DNA from: Gemmatimonadota bacterium
GTDB taxonomy: Bacteria; Latescibacterota; UBA2968; UBA8231
Assembly (NCBI GenBank): GCA_018660835.1
Contig: JABJJN010000040.1
Span: forward strand, 124,001 to 188,000
Direction of reading: 5' to 3'
Length of the DNA stretch: 64,000 bases
Notes under the pieces: generated by a model
Told to the model about the DNA's origin: nothing
What the model saw: only the letters and a program-made list of their open reading frames with translations
The model's database searches: none
Shown: piece by piece, positions 55,292 through 64,000 of the stretch
Layout: each line of letters opens with the position of its first letter
How positions within the stretch are numbered: the first letter of the stretch is position 1
Translations under genes and position numbers: made by a program

Positions 55292-56677
55292 CTAATCGGT
55301 AGAATGAGGGTTCCAGTCTTGGGTTCGTCGGAGAGAGACGACGATCTCGCAGTGAGGCGTGTGCGGGAATAGATCGACGGGCTGGGCCACCAGGATCTCA
55401 TAGCCGCCATCGACGAAATCACGGAGATCTTCTGCAAGCGTGTCTGCATTGCACGAAACGTATAGAAGGCGCCCAGGTCCAAGATCAAGAATTCCCCGTT
55501 TCGCCTTCTTATGCAGTCCCGCCCGCGGCGGATCGACGACGACCAGGTCGTATCTGAGCGGCTCACCCACAGCGTCGGCAAGCAGGTCTTCCGCCAGGGC
55601 TCCGACGAAGCGGCAGTTGGTAATCCCATTTCTCTCGGCATTTCGCCGAGCATCGTCAACGGCCTCCGACACCGACTCGACGCCGGTTACGCTGCGAGCC
55701 AGGCGCGCCAGATGCAGCGACATACCGCCGGTCCCAGCATATAGGTCCAGGACATCACTTTCGACCAGGTCGCCTGCCAACTCACACACAGTCTCGTACA
55801 AGCGCTCGGCAGCGAGGGTGTTGGTTTGAAAAAATGAGCGTGCGGAAATGGCATACTCCATTTCCCCACAGCGTTCCCACATATGCCCATCCCCACGCAC
55901 ATGGAACTCTTCTTCTCCCAGAGCCACCTGTGCTTTTCCAGAGTGCAGAGTCACGATGCAAGTTGTGATCTCTTCATGCAGGTCTGCCAACACGGCCTCG
56001 AGCAGAGCGTCGACCCCATCGTCTGGATAGCGCGCCACCACAAGATTCACCATCACCTGGCCGGTACGCTTGGCGTCACGAACCACCAGGAATCGCAGGA
56101 GCCCCTCATGACTTCGTAGATCATATACAGGCAACCCAAGCTGGGTAGCGTGGGTACGAACACTATCGACGATTCGATTGGAGATTTCCGATTGCAGCCA
56201 GCATGTCTCCAGGTCGAATACGCGATTGTATCGACCTCGCATATGTAGCCCAAGTTGGGGTGTACCATCTTGGCTTGAGCCGAAGGAGAATTCCATCTTG
56301 TTACGATAGAAATCCTGTACCGGGCTCGGTAAGATCGGTCGCCAGAGAGCAACCGGCAGATCGCGTTCGGCGACCAATCGCCGTACGAGGGTTTCCTTTA
56401 TTTGTAGCTGATCCTCGTACGCAATATCCTGCCAGCGGCATCCACCACATACGCCAAAGTGCACACACTGAGGATCCACCCGCTCCACACCGGGTTCTAT
56501 CAGGTCGTCGATGACTCCTTCGAAACGCCCTTTGCGCTTTCGCCTCAGGTAGACAAGCGCGCGGTCACCTGGGACGGCTCGTGGCACGACGACCTCGCGG
56601 CCATCGCAGATTCCTACGCCGTCACCCTTTGCATTGAGTCGATCAATTTCAAGGGTAATGTGTTCGCCGCGCTTCAT
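55292..56677 (-). CDS. rlmD: 23S rRNA (uracil-5-)-methyltransferase, RlmD/RumA type
   Basis: A 461-residue TrmA-family enzyme that methylates uridine C5 in 23S rRNA. The N-terminal TRAM domain runs about 1-60 (DRLNAKGDGVGICDGREV). The iron-sulfur cluster cysteines are C-x5-C-x2-C in CVHFGVCGGCRWQ, with a further cysteine in LETCWLQSE. The SAM fold has LDLYAGTGGMSLHLA and VVVDPPRAGLHKKA. The catalytic cysteine is in LLYVSCNADTLAEDL. I start at ATG 56677 because the longer frame runs back through the ribosomal operon's terminator hairpin. RlmC and TrmA are close relatives, but the Fe-S cluster plus TRAM fits RlmD/RumA best. Confidence 0.9.
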   Translation of the reverse strand: MKRGEHITLEIDRLNAKGDGVGICDGREVVVPRAVPGDRALVYLRRKRKGRFEGVIDDLIEPGVERVDPQCVHFGVCGGCRWQDIAYEDQLQIKETLVRRLVAERDLPVALWRPILPSPVQDFYRNKMEFSFGSSQDGTPQLGLHMRGRYNRVFDLETCWLQSEISNRIVDSVRTHATQLGLPVYDLRSHEGLLRFLVVRDAKRTGQVMVNLVVARYPDDGVDALLEAVLADLHEEITTCIVTLHSGKAQVALGEEEFHVRGDGHMWERCGEMEYAISARSFFQTNTLAAERLYETVCELAGDLVESDVLDLYAGTGGMSLHLARLARSVTGVESVSEAVDDARRNAERNGITNCRFVGALAEDLLADAVGEPLRYDLVVVDPPRAGLHKKAKRGILDLGPGRLLYVSCNADTLAEDLRDFVDGGYEILVAQPVDLFPHTPHCEIVVSLRRTQDWNPHSTD

Positions 56678-56697
56678 CTGACCACCATGTTCCCCTA

Positions 56698-56734
56698 AAC
56701 AAAACGAGACGGAAGCAATGTCGCTTCCGTCTCG
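56698..56734 (-). terminator. Terminator of the ribosomal protein operon
   Basis: A perfect stem CGAGACGGAAGC / GCTTCCGTCTCG, loop AATGTC, lies 70 bases after the rplQ stop. On the minus strand it is followed by TTTTGTTT. Confidence 0.85.
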
Positions 56735-56805
56735 CAATTCTGATTCCAACCAACGCGGACTCGGTATCCGCACTTGCGTGTCGCTCCAGGCGATACGCGA
56801 TTGGC

Positions 56806-57231
56806 TTACTGATCGTCTTCTTTGCTCTCCTCAACAACAGCAGGCGTAGCCTCACTGTCTGACGACACACCAGACCGATCAACGAGCTCAATGAAACACA
56901 TTTCAGCTCCATCGCCGCGCCGTGGACCCGCCTTGACAATCCGTGTGTAGCCACCCGGTCTATCACTGAAGCGCGGTCCAATATCATCAAAGAGCTTGGC
57001 GACGACAGCCTTGTTTGCGATGACTCGCAAAACCTGCCGACGAGCGTGAAGATCGCCGCGTTTTGCAAAAGTGATCAGACTCTCAGCCGTACTGCGCAGT
57101 GCCTTGGCGCGAGCGCTGGTTGTGTTAACAATCTCGTGTTCGAACAGAGAGGCGGCCATATTTCCCATCATCGCCTTGCGATGACTGTGCCCTCGTCCGC
57201 CGAGCTTGGCCGTCTTTTTTCCATGTCGCAT
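56806..57231 (-). CDS. rplQ: 50S ribosomal protein L17
   Basis: L17, 141 residues. The conserved start is GKKTAKLGGRGHSHRKAMM, then ASLFEHEIVNTTSARAKALRS and LFDDIGPRFSDRPGGYTRIV. The last 25 residues (SSDSEATPAVVEESKEDD) form an acidic tail beyond the usual core. It is the final gene of the operon, 21 bases after rpoA. Confidence 0.97.
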   Translation of the reverse strand: MRHGKKTAKLGGRGHSHRKAMMGNMAASLFEHEIVNTTSARAKALRSTAESLITFAKRGDLHARRQVLRVIANKAVVAKLFDDIGPRFSDRPGGYTRIVKAGPRRGDGAEMCFIELVDRSGVSSDSEATPAVVEESKEDDQ

Positions 57232-57252
57232 AGTGAATTCCGATTCGTCTTT

Positions 57253-58269
57253 TTAGAAGTCTTCAGCCAGGGAACTCGCAGGCTCGTCCTCGACCTCGAC
57301 ATCATCATACTTCGATATGTCCATACCCCAATCCAGATCCAGGGAGGTCAGAATGTCACCAAGTTCGTTAAGGGATTTCCGGCCGAAGTTTCTGAACTTC
57401 AGCATCTCCCCTTCGCTCTTGGACACGAGCTCGTGCAGTGTTGCGATTCCCGCCGCTCGCAGGCAATTGGCTGAGCGAACTGACAACTCCAGTTCCTCTA
57501 CCGGCATCGCGAGCATCCGCGCTACACGCTTGGTTTCTTCGTCAACTTCCTTCTCTTCCGCTGGCGCTGGCTCTTGCTCGTAGTTCGCAACCAGTCCGAA
57601 GTGATCGATAAGGATACGCGCCGCCTGTGCCACAGCATCTTCGGGAGACAGAGCGCCGTCCGTCGTCACCTCGAGCGTCACGCGATCGTAATCAGTTCGT
57701 CGACCGACACGTGCATTGTCGATCTCATAGTTGACTTTTTGAACGGGTGAGAAGTTGGCGTCCAGAGGAACGGTGCCGATCGGCTGGTCAACAGCTTTGT
57801 TGTCTTCGGCGAAGACATAACCGCGGCCATTGCCGATGGTGAGATCCATCTTCAGCTCAGCATCCTTCCCGAGGGTCGCTATGTGAAGATCAGGATTCAG
57901 CACGTCAACGGTTGCGTCAACTGCCAGGTCCTTGGCCTTCACTTCACTTGGGCCCTTGGCCTCCACACGAATCGTTCGATCTTCTTCCCCGTGATACCGA
58001 AGAGCAACTTCCTTGAGATTGAGAACAATCTCAGGAATGTCCTCTCTCACTCCCTTTACGACAGAGAATTCGTGCTGAACTCCCTCAATGTTCATCGACT
58101 TGATCGCTGCTCCCTGAATTGAGGAGACAAGGACACGACGCAAGGCGTGACCGACCGTGACACCAAAGCCACGCTCAAGTGGTTGCAGGACGAAACGTCC
58201 ATAGGTATCTGTAAGGCTGTCCTGATCGATTTCGAGCAGCCTGGGCATCTGTAGACCTTCAAGGGCCAT
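57253..58269 (-). CDS. rpoA: RNA polymerase alpha subunit
   Basis: Alpha, 338 residues. The N-terminal assembly domain has YGRFVLQPLERGFGVTVGHALRR and SSIQGAAIKSMNIEGV. The C-terminal domain (helix-hairpin-helix) has LELSVRSANCLRAAGIATLHEL and LKFRNFGRKSLNELG, which contact UP elements and activators. Acidic tail DDVEVEDEPASSLAEDF. It lies 155 bases downstream of rpsD, in an interval that holds a short GGCACC/GGTGCC hairpin but no gene. Confidence 0.98.
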   Translation of the reverse strand: MALEGLQMPRLLEIDQDSLTDTYGRFVLQPLERGFGVTVGHALRRVLVSSIQGAAIKSMNIEGVQHEFSVVKGVREDIPEIVLNLKEVALRYHGEEDRTIRVEAKGPSEVKAKDLAVDATVDVLNPDLHIATLGKDAELKMDLTIGNGRGYVFAEDNKAVDQPIGTVPLDANFSPVQKVNYEIDNARVGRRTDYDRVTLEVTTDGALSPEDAVAQAARILIDHFGLVANYEQEPAPAEEKEVDEETKRVARMLAMPVEELELSVRSANCLRAAGIATLHELVSKSEGEMLKFRNFGRKSLNELGDILTSLDLDWGMDISKYDDVEVEDEPASSLAEDF

Positions 58270-58424
58270 ATGGATCTCTATCCCCCATAAGCTGGGAACG
58301 TGAAATGTGATTCGGATTCGGATGAATTACGACGACTCGCACCATCCGGCAGGCACCATCGGTGCCCTTTTCGCGGAAGTCTGTCCACGACAGCCAGGCC
58401 ACAACAGCACCCGGGTATGCTGTG

Positions 58425-59051
58425 TTAAACGCGACTGTAGAATTCGATAACGAGTTGCTCTTCTACTGGCGTTGGGATATCACCGCGGTTGGGTCGTTCA
58501 GCGACGGTGCCGACAAGATTCGCCTTGTCGACAGTCAACCATGCGACCAATTCGCGCGAGCGCCGCATGGACTCCTGAATAACCTCCAACTTGCGACTCC
58601 CTTCGCCTACTGAAACCACGTCGCCTGGAGATGTCAGATACGACGGCACATTGACTCGCTTACCATTCACCGTGAAGTGATTGTGGCGGACCAACTGTCG
58701 GGCTGCCTTTCGTGATGGCGCCATCCCCAACCGAAAGACGACGTTGTCCAGTCGTCCTTCCAGCAGGCGCAGCAAGTTCTCGCCGCTGACTCCGGCCACA
58801 CGTGTCGACTCCTTATAGTACTTGCGGAATTGACCTTCACGAATTCCGTAGATACGAGCCATCTTCTGCTTGGCGCGCAATTGCACACTGTATTCAGACT
58901 GTTTCCGTCGCATGCCCTGACCATGTTGGCCCGGTGCGTAGCTACGGCGCTCGAATGCACATTTCTCGAGATTGCAGCGTTCACCCTTAAGAAAGAGCTT
59001 CGCCCCCTCGCGACGGCACTGACGGCAATTTGGTCCTGTATATCTGCTCAT
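58425..59051 (-). CDS. rpsD: 30S ribosomal protein S4
   Basis: S4, 208 residues, a primary 16S rRNA binder. Features are YTGPNCRQCRREGAKLFLKG, KCAFERRSYAPGQHGQ and RLDNVVFRLGMAPSRKAARQLVRHNHFTVNGK (S4 RNA-binding domain). The cysteines CRQC and CNLEKC keep a zinc-binding form. It starts 30 bases after rpsK and follows the usual alpha-operon order. Confidence 0.98.
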   Translation of the reverse strand: MSRYTGPNCRQCRREGAKLFLKGERCNLEKCAFERRSYAPGQHGQGMRRKQSEYSVQLRAKQKMARIYGIREGQFRKYYKESTRVAGVSGENLLRLLEGRLDNVVFRLGMAPSRKAARQLVRHNHFTVNGKRVNVPSYLTSPGDVVSVGEGSRKLEVIQESMRRSRELVAWLTVDKANLVGTVAERPNRGDIPTPVEEQLVIEFYSRV

Positions 59052-59081
59052 GAAGTCATCTCGGTTTGTTGATGCCGGTTC

Positions 59082-59531
59082 TTATACACGGCGGCGCTTG
59101 GGAGGACGGCAGCCATTGTGCGGCACCGGCGTGACATCGCGGATGGCAGAGATTTCAAGACCCGCGTTCTGTAGGGCGCGTATTGCCGAATCACGACCGA
59201 CGCCCGGGCCCTTGACCCAGACCTCGACGCGGCGCAACCCCATGCTTACGGCTTCCTGTGCAGCGCGTTCAGCCGCCAGCTGCCCAGCGAAGGGAGTAGA
59301 TTTCCGGCTGCCTCCGATTCCCACTTTACCTGGTGTCGCCCAGGAGATCACATTGCCCTCCACATCTGTGAGGGTGATGATCGTATTGTTGAAGGTCGAA
59401 AGGATGTGCGCCACCCCCAAAGCTTCAACCTTCTTTGCCTTTTTGCGCCGGCGACGGCCTCTCTCTGGTGGCAACTCTTCTAACGTCCCGCTAAAGTCAC
59501 TAATGGATGCGCACCGCCGTATGCGGCACAC
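59082..59531 (-). CDS. rpsK: 30S ribosomal protein S11
   Basis: S11. The core is clear: [40 protein letters not shown] and [17 protein letters not shown] at the C-terminus. The longest frame starts at GTG 59531 (149 aa) and gives an unusual N-terminus. A TTG at 59474 yields 130 residues, the family length, beginning [16 protein letters not shown] leave the outer start but think the TTG is the more likely one. Confidence 0.93.
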   Translation of the reverse strand: MCRIRRCASISDFSGTLEELPPERGRRRRKKAKKVEALGVAHILSTFNNTIITLTDVEGNVISWATPGKVGIGGSRKSTPFAGQLAAERAAQEAVSMGLRRVEVWVKGPGVGRDSAIRALQNAGLEISAIRDVTPVPHNGCRPPKRRRV

Positions 59532-59573
59532 ATGTTAATATCTGGTGGTACCTCGGAGTCCGAGGAACCGCTA

Positions 59574-59954
59574 TTACTTACGTGGAGCCTTCTTCTTTCC
59601 AGCAATCGATCGACTGGGGCCCTTCCGGGTCCGCGCGTTGGTCTTGGTCCGCTGCCCACGCACAGGTAATCCTCTCCTGTGCCGCAAGCCTCGATAGCAA
59701 CCGATATCCATCAATCGCTTGATGTTCATGTTCACCTCACCACGCAGGGTGCCTTCGACACGATAGTTGCGTTCAATGATGCCACGCAGCTGGGTCACCT
59801 GCTCCTCGGTGAGAGTGTGCACCTTGGCCATAGGGTCGAGCTTCGACTCGGCCAGAATCGCCTCGGACGATGTCCGACCGATGCCGTAGATGTAGGTCAG
59901 GCCAATGCGAATACTCTTGTCACGGGGAAGGTCGACCCCGGCGATACGTGCCAT
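59574..59954 (-). CDS. rpsM: 30S ribosomal protein S13
   Basis: S13, 126 residues: [25 protein letters not shown] at the start, and [25 protein letters not shown] towards the end. Basic tail GKKKAPRK. It lies 36 bases after rpmJ. Confidence 0.98.
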   Translation of the reverse strand: MARIAGVDLPRDKSIRIGLTYIYGIGRTSSEAILAESKLDPMAKVHTLTEEQVTQLRGIIERNYRVEGTLRGEVNMNIKRLMDIGCYRGLRHRRGLPVRGQRTKTNARTRKGPSRSIAGKKKAPRK

Positions 59955-59990
59955 GTGCTAGCTCCTAAGCCTGCTGATAGGTTCGCAGCG

Positions 59991-60107
59991 TCAACCTTGA
60001 CGCTGCTTGTGCCGTGGATTCCGCTTGCAAATGACGCGAACGACTCCGTGACGGCGAATGATTTTGCAGTCGGCACAACGCTTGCCGACAGATGCTTTGA
60101 CTTTCAC
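59991..60107 (-). CDS. rpmJ: 50S ribosomal protein L36
   Basis: L36, 38 residues. The translation from GTG 60107 begins [19 protein letters not shown] and ends [10 protein letters not shown]. The zinc ligands (C-x2-C...C...H) are present, so it is the zinc-binding form. A GGAG site lies eight bases upstream. It sits directly between secY and rpsM. Confidence 0.96.
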   Translation of the reverse strand: MKVKASVGKRCADCKIIRRHGVVRVICKRNPRHKQRQG

Positions 60108-60142
60108 TTCCCTGTCTCCTGCTGCTTGTGATGCACGTTACG

Positions 60143-61477
60143 TCACCGACGGCCTTGAATACGGCCCTTTTTCATAAAGCCCTCATAGTGACGCGTCATC
60201 AACTGAGATTCGATCTGTTGTAACGTGTCGAGGGCAACACCGACGATGATCAGCAATCCCGTGCCACCAAAAAACTGACTGTAGGACTGTGTTACGTTGA
60301 ATTGCTCAATCACGAAGAAGGGAAACACTGCGACCGCCGCAAGCGCAAAAGACCCGGGCAGGGTAATGCGCGTGAGTATGCTGTCAATATATGCAGCGGT
60401 CCGCTTTCCGGGTCGAACACCGGGGATGAAACCTCCGTGACGTTTCATATTGTCCGCCAATTGATTTGGGTCCATCACGATGGCGGTGTAAAAATAGGTA
60501 AAAAAGATGATCATCATGCCATAGAAGAACCAATAGAATAGCGAATTGGTTGAGAAGTATGTCCCCATACTCTGCATCAATTCACTCTCTGGCCAGAATT
60601 GCGTCAGCGTCCCTGGCAGGAACATGATGGACTGTGCAAAAATAATCGGAATGACGCCCGCCGCATTGATCCGCAGTGGAATATGTGTCGATTGACCACC
60701 ATAGACTCGCCGTCCAACAACCCGTTTTGCGTACTGCACAGGTATACGGCGCTGCCCCTGCGTCAAAAGGACGACGAAAGCGATGACAATGACAATCAAC
60801 GCCAGCAGGAATATCTCCTCGATCAGGCTCTTACTGAAGCCACGATTGATGAGGTAGTGGTTCCATTCGCTCTTCACCGCGTACGGCAACTCGGCAATAA
60901 TTCCGATGAAGATAATCAGTGAAATGCCATTGCCGATGCCGCGCTCAGTAATCTGCTCACCCAACCACATGATGAAGATCGTACCGGTGGTGATTGTCAC
61001 CATCGTCAGTAGTCGGAACCCCCAACCCGGATCGATAACCGCCTCGATACCCGAAGTCTGGCCGCGAATGCTCTCGAGAAAGTAGCTGACACCGAGAGAT
61101 TGGGCGGCGGCAAGAAACACCGTCCCGTAACGCGTATACTGATTGATTTTCTTGCGCCCCTCTTCCCCTTCTCTCTGCAACTTCTGAAAGAACGGTACCA
61201 CAGCACCCATCAACTGGAGAATAATAGAAGCCGAGATATAGGGCATGATCCCGAGAGCAAACACGGTGGCACGTGTGAACGCGCCACCCACGAACATATC
61301 GTAGAGGCCGAAGATCGTACTACCGGCGCTGGCAAACCACTCCTGCAACACAATAGAGCGGATACCAGGAACGGTAATCTGACCACCGATCCGATAGACA
61401 ATCAGGATGCCAATGGTGTAGAGGATCTTACGACGAAGATCCGGAATCTTGAAACAATTTTGGATGCTTTGAAGCAC
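60143..61477 (-). CDS. secY: Protein translocase subunit SecY
   Basis: SecY, 444 residues, ten membrane helices. Recognisable parts are TVPGIRSIVLQEWFA (plug region neighbourhood), MPYISASIILQLMGAVVPFF, RIPVQYAKRVVGRRVYGGQST and LADNMKRHGGFIPGVRPGKRTA. Start GTG 61477. It is 18 bases after rplO, the usual spc-operon place. The gene forms the Sec channel with SecE and SecG, which are outside the window. Confidence 0.98.
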   Translation of the reverse strand: MLQSIQNCFKIPDLRRKILYTIGILIVYRIGGQITVPGIRSIVLQEWFASAGSTIFGLYDMFVGGAFTRATVFALGIMPYISASIILQLMGAVVPFFQKLQREGEEGRKKINQYTRYGTVFLAAAQSLGVSYFLESIRGQTSGIEAVIDPGWGFRLLTMVTITTGTIFIMWLGEQITERGIGNGISLIIFIGIIAELPYAVKSEWNHYLINRGFSKSLIEEIFLLALIVIVIAFVVLLTQGQRRIPVQYAKRVVGRRVYGGQSTHIPLRINAAGVIPIIFAQSIMFLPGTLTQFWPESELMQSMGTYFSTNSLFYWFFYGMMIIFFTYFYTAIVMDPNQLADNMKRHGGFIPGVRPGKRTAAYIDSILTRITLPGSFALAAVAVFPFFVIEQFNVTQSYSQFFGGTGLLIIVGVALDTLQQIESQLMTRHYEGFMKKGRIQGRR

Positions 61478-61495
61478 GTTTGTCAGCCGGCCTGT

Positions 61496-61954
61496 CTAGT
61501 TACCTTCGACGCCCTGCGCCGAACCACCCGCTTGTTCTATTTTTTCACGGGCAGATTTCGAAAAAGCATGGGCGCGAATACTCAGGGATGTGCTCAACTC
61601 GCCATTACCGAGAATTTTGATCGTATCAGTTGCCTTGCGAACGAGTCCAGCCTTGGCCAATTCCTCAGGGCCAACCTCGCCTTCAAGGCCGAGTCGCTGC
61701 AAGTCTCCAACATTGACGACCTGAAAGGTCGTGCGGAATTTTGCATTTGAGAATCCGACCTTCGGCAAACGGCGATGCAGTGGCATCTGGCCACCTTCAA
61801 ATCCTCGCCGAGAGCCACGCGACCCACCTGAGCGAGAGCGCTGTCCTTTGTGCCCTCTGCCGGCGGTCTTGCCGTTGCCAGTTCCGGGTCCCTTGCCTTT
61901 GCGCTTGGCCGTACGCCGTGAACCAGGCGCTGGACTCAAGTCTCCCAACTTCAT
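61496..61954 (-). CDS. rplO: 50S ribosomal protein L15
   Basis: L15, 152 residues. It starts [20 protein letters not shown], continues with the glycine-rich [17 protein letters not shown] and [18 protein letters not shown], and has the C-terminal [24 protein letters not shown] 61954 is four bases after the rpmD stop; the frame upstream is part of rpmD in another register. Confidence 0.97.
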   Translation of the reverse strand: MKLGDLSPAPGSRRTAKRKGKGPGTGNGKTAGRGHKGQRSRSGGSRGSRRGFEGGQMPLHRRLPKVGFSNAKFRTTFQVVNVGDLQRLGLEGEVGPEELAKAGLVRKATDTIKILGNGELSTSLSIRAHAFSKSAREKIEQAGGSAQGVEGN

Positions 61955-61958
61955 TTGA

Positions 61959-62138
61959 CTATGCCTCTTCTTTGATGCTGACAAGGTGCACGACCTTGGC
62001 AATCATACCGCGAATCTGCGGTGAATCGTCATGGACAACCGTGTGATTCAGCTTTCGAATTCCCAGGGCGCGAATGGTACCCTGTTGCTTCTGACTGCGC
62101 CCGATGGCGCTGCGCACCTGAGTGATAGACAACTTCAT
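61959..62138 (-). CDS. rpmD: 50S ribosomal protein L30
   Basis: L30, 59 residues. The translation begins [20 protein letters not shown], continues with [20 protein letters not shown] and ends [15 protein letters not shown]. Its ATG overlaps the rpsE stop (ATGA), and it precedes rplO by four bases. Confidence 0.96.
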   Translation of the reverse strand: MKLSITQVRSAIGRSQKQQGTIRALGIRKLNHTVVHDDSPQIRGMIAKVVHLVSIKEEA

Positions 62139-62638
62139 CGAAGGTTCTCCATAGGCACACCACGAACACGCGAGATGGTTTCGGCATCGCGCAACTCGCG
62201 TAAACCTTCTACGGTTGCCTTAATCGTGTTCTGCGAATTGGCTGAGCCCAAAGACTTCGTCAAGACGTCGTGAACACCGGCCAAATCGAGCACGATGCGG
62301 ATACCACCGCTGGCGATGACACCTGTTCCCGGCGAGGCGGGCTTCAACAACACGCGTGCGGCGCCAAAACGTCCAACAATTTCGTGAGGAAGGGTCCCCT
62401 CTACCACAGGGACCTTAAAAACGCGCTTCCTCGCATCTTCCGTCGCTTTTCGAATGGCCTCAGCAACCTCGCCGGCCTTCCCGGAACCTACGCCGACATT
62501 GCCAGCACGGTCACCAACGACGACCATGGCCGTGAAGGAGAAATTGCGCCCACCCTTGCGAACGTGTGAGACACGCCGAATGCTGTTTTGGACGACGACC
62601 TCGGTGAGGTCAGAGGAATTTGAATCGTGTTTTGCCAA
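62135..62638 (-). CDS. rpsE: 30S ribosomal protein S5
   Basis: S5, 167 residues. It has [18 protein letters not shown] (double-stranded RNA-binding fold), [20 protein letters not shown] and [23 protein letters not shown]. Start is TTG 62638 (TTG GCA AAA). It is 32 bases after rplR. Confidence 0.97.
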   Translation of the reverse strand: MAKHDSNSSDLTEVVVQNSIRRVSHVRKGGRNFSFTAMVVVGDRAGNVGVGSGKAGEVAEAIRKATEDARKRVFKVPVVEGTLPHEIVGRFGAARVLLKPASPGTGVIASGGIRIVLDLAGVHDVLTKSLGSANSQNTIKATVEGLRELRDAETISRVRGVPMENLR

Positions 62639-62670
62639 CCTAGTTGCCTGCTTCCTACGCTTCTATGTCT

Positions 62671-63036
62671 TCAGAACTGGAGGCCGCCCTCGCGGGCACC
62701 CTCGGCGACGGCGCGAATCACGCCGTGGTAGATGAGTCCGGCCCGATCAAAGACGACCTTTTCGACACCACACTCTTGGGCCTTTGAGGCAATCATCTTG
62801 CCCAATTCACGACCTTGCTCGATACGAGGTACACTCTTGTCAAAACCTTTGGTCTGTGTCGACAGACCAACGAGTGAGTGCCCTGCCTCATCGTCAACGA
62901 GTTGCGCTTCGATGTTGCGTAGCGATCTGCGCACAACCAATCTCGGTCGTTGTGCCGTACCCGAGATCCGCTTGCGGATCCGGTGCCGACGCCGTTTCAG
63001 AGCGACGGTCTTCTGCTTTTGCTGCCTGTTTGCCAC
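62671..63036 (-). CDS. rplR: 50S ribosomal protein L18
   Basis: L18, 121 residues, 5S rRNA binder. RRHRIRKRISGTAQRPRLVV is at the start and FDRAGLIYHGVIRAVAEGARE at the end. Start GTG 63036. It lies 56 bases after rplF. Confidence 0.97.
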   Translation of the reverse strand: MANRQQKQKTVALKRRRHRIRKRISGTAQRPRLVVRRSLRNIEAQLVDDEAGHSLVGLSTQTKGFDKSVPRIEQGRELGKMIASKAQECGVEKVVFDRAGLIYHGVIRAVAEGAREGGLQF

Positions 63037-63092
63037 GTCCAGTTAATCCTGTTGCGTAGTGAGTGCTTTGCCGTTCAGCCGGAGGGCCGACT

Positions 63093-63647
63093 CTAAGCGA
63101 CTGCGGTCTTGCCAGCCTTCCAGTGAATTACTTCGTCCACGTAGCGAATGCCCTTGCCCTTGTAGGGATCGGGTTTGCGAGATTGACGAATCTCAGCCGC
63201 TACCTGGCCAACTCTCTGCTTGTCGATTCCGTGTACAACGATCCGCGCCTGAACACCCGGCGCATCAGCGACTTCGAGATCAACATCTGCAGGTGACTCA
63301 TAGATCACTGGATGCGAGTAGCCGATATGGAGAGTAAGCGTCTTGCCTTGCGCCTCGGCCCGATAACCAACACCGTGAACCTCAAGCGTCTTGGAAAATC
63401 CCTCCGTCACACCTTGGACCGCATTTGCCACCAGAGACCGAGTCAGCCCGTGCAGTGCCATGGCCTCCTTGATCTCCACCTTGCGCGTCAACACGACTTG
63501 GTCGTCACCCACCTGGATGTCGATGTGCTCGGCGCGATACTGGAACTGCAGTTCACCCTTGGGCCCCTTGATCCGCACCTCGGGACTGGAGACTGAAACC
63601 TCCACACCCTTGGGGACCGATACAGGCTGTTTTCCTACACGTGACAC
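63093..63647 (-). CDS. rplF: 50S ribosomal protein L6
   Basis: L6, 184 residues. It begins VSRVGKQPVSVPKGVEV, which matches the family start SRIGKxPI, and continues GVGYRAEAQGKTLTLHIGYSHP. It ends with RKPDPYKGKGIRYVDEVI. GTG 63647 has an AGGAG site eight bases upstream and is chosen over ATG 63713, which lies inside rpsH. It is 16 bases after rpsH. Confidence 0.97.
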   Translation of the reverse strand: MSRVGKQPVSVPKGVEVSVSSPEVRIKGPKGELQFQYRAEHIDIQVGDDQVVLTRKVEIKEAMALHGLTRSLVANAVQGVTEGFSKTLEVHGVGYRAEAQGKTLTLHIGYSHPVIYESPADVDLEVADAPGVQARIVVHGIDKQRVGQVAAEIRQSRKPDPYKGKGIRYVDEVIHWKAGKTAVA

Positions 63648-63663
63648 GTTCGAAGCTCCTTGC

Positions 63664-64000
63664 TTACCAGACGCTGCAGAGGACTTCGCCGCCAACACCC
63701 ACTTTGCGGGCATCTCGGTCTGTCATCACACCGCGGGACGTGGACACAATCGCGATACCAAGACCACGACGGATTCTCGGCACTCCGTCTTTTCCTGCAT
63801 AGCGCCGCAGGCCGGGTCTACTCGCCCGACGGATGCCTTGGATGATTCCTCTACTCTTGTCATCATAGCGCAGATACAGACGCAGCTGTCCCTGCTTGCC
63901 ATCTTCATAGAAGGCGAAGTTGTCGATGAAACGCTCTTCTGCCAGAACTCGCGAAATCTCTCGCTTGATGCCTGAGGCAGGAATGTCGACACTGCGGTGC
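63664..64000 (-). CDS. rpsH: 30S ribosomal protein S8, N-terminus cut by the window edge
   Basis: The last 111 residues of S8. The frame reads ASGIKREISRVLAEERFIDN, LRYDDKSRGIIQGIRRASRPGLRRY and ends GGEVLCSVW with TAA at 63666-63664. The signature STSRGVMTDRDARK is intact. The 5' end lies outside the right edge of the window. Confidence 0.97.
   Translation of the reverse strand, partial: HRSVDIPASGIKREISRVLAEERFIDNFAFYEDGKQGQLRLYLRYDDKSRGIIQGIRRASRPGLRRYAGKDGVPRIRRGLGIAIVSTSRGVMTDRDARKVGVGGEVLCSVW

Noticed and set aside
56678..56773. 32-residue N-terminal extension of the rRNA methyltransferase
   Set aside because: It would be encoded by the terminator hairpin of the rplQ operon, and ATG 56677 begins the TRAM domain.
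58270..58424. Terminator between rpsD and rpoA
   Set aside because: The GGCACC/GGTGCC hairpin has a T-run only on the plus strand, opposite to the operon, so it should not stop transcription of rpoA.
1..64000. tRNA or rRNA genes, insertion sequences, prophage
   Set aside because: No T-loop GGTTCGAATCC-type sequence, transposase, integrase or terminal repeats were recognised; the absence is by reading only, not by a search program.

Overview
The window is 64 kb of a bacterial chromosome, moderately GC-rich (roughly 55-60% by eye), densely coded and free of recognisable mobile elements, CRISPR arrays or tRNA/rRNA genes. The batA-batE / moxR / DUF58 cluster next to a Gld-type ABC transporter is typical of the FCB side of the bacterial tree (Bacteroidetes-Chlorobi-Gemmatimonadota-Latescibacterota and relatives). 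The Gfo/Idh/MocA dehydrogenase, the enolase-superfamily dehydratase and the B12-dependent MetH fit an uncultured-type FCB lineage. The exact phylum cannot be fixed from sequence alone. GTG and TTG start codons are common.

Layout. 1-3.8 kb: end of an RND efflux adaptor gene plus its inner-membrane pump. 3.9-8.4 kb: a small hypothetical membrane protein, CysQ-like phosphatase, PolX polymerase and a Gfo/Idh oxidoreductase. 8.5-12.4 kb: metH behind a promoter with a palindromic operator. 12.4-17.4 kb: an RNase II-fold protein lacking most catalytic acids, an enolase-superfamily enzyme, a secreted S1/P1-type nuclease and a 1-Cys peroxiredoxin. 17.5-22.9 kb: a tiny HTH gene plus ssb under a promoter buried in an inverted repeat, then the overlapping set recG - MFS - class V aminotransferase. 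22.9-24.4 kb: a YcgR-like PilZ protein and a small membrane protein.

24.5-43.4 kb is the core of interest. It is one nearly uninterrupted minus-strand array (transcription right to left): TPR lipoprotein, MoxR ATPase, DUF58, ABC ATPase, ABC permease, a double-length GldG-type protein, DUF4340 protein, a BatD-like small membrane protein, BatA, BatB, BatC, BatD, BatE, then MurG carrying a C-terminal HEAT-repeat domain, then MraY. Many junctions are 4-base stop/start overlaps. The array joins a MoxR/VWA envelope machine and a Gld-type ABC transporter to the two membrane steps of lipid I/lipid II synthesis.

43.5-55.2 kb: FmdB zinc ribbon, a LpoA/Leu-binding-like periplasmic protein, a ClpX-like unfoldase without zinc finger, a sigma-54 activator with a degenerate receiver domain translationally coupled to lon, a PilZ-like protein with a very large insertion, and a 462-residue protein of unknown family. 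55.3-64 kb: an RlmD-type rRNA methyltransferase and the distal spc/alpha ribosomal operon (rpsH through rplQ, including secY and rpoA), with no adk, map or infA between secY and rpmJ.
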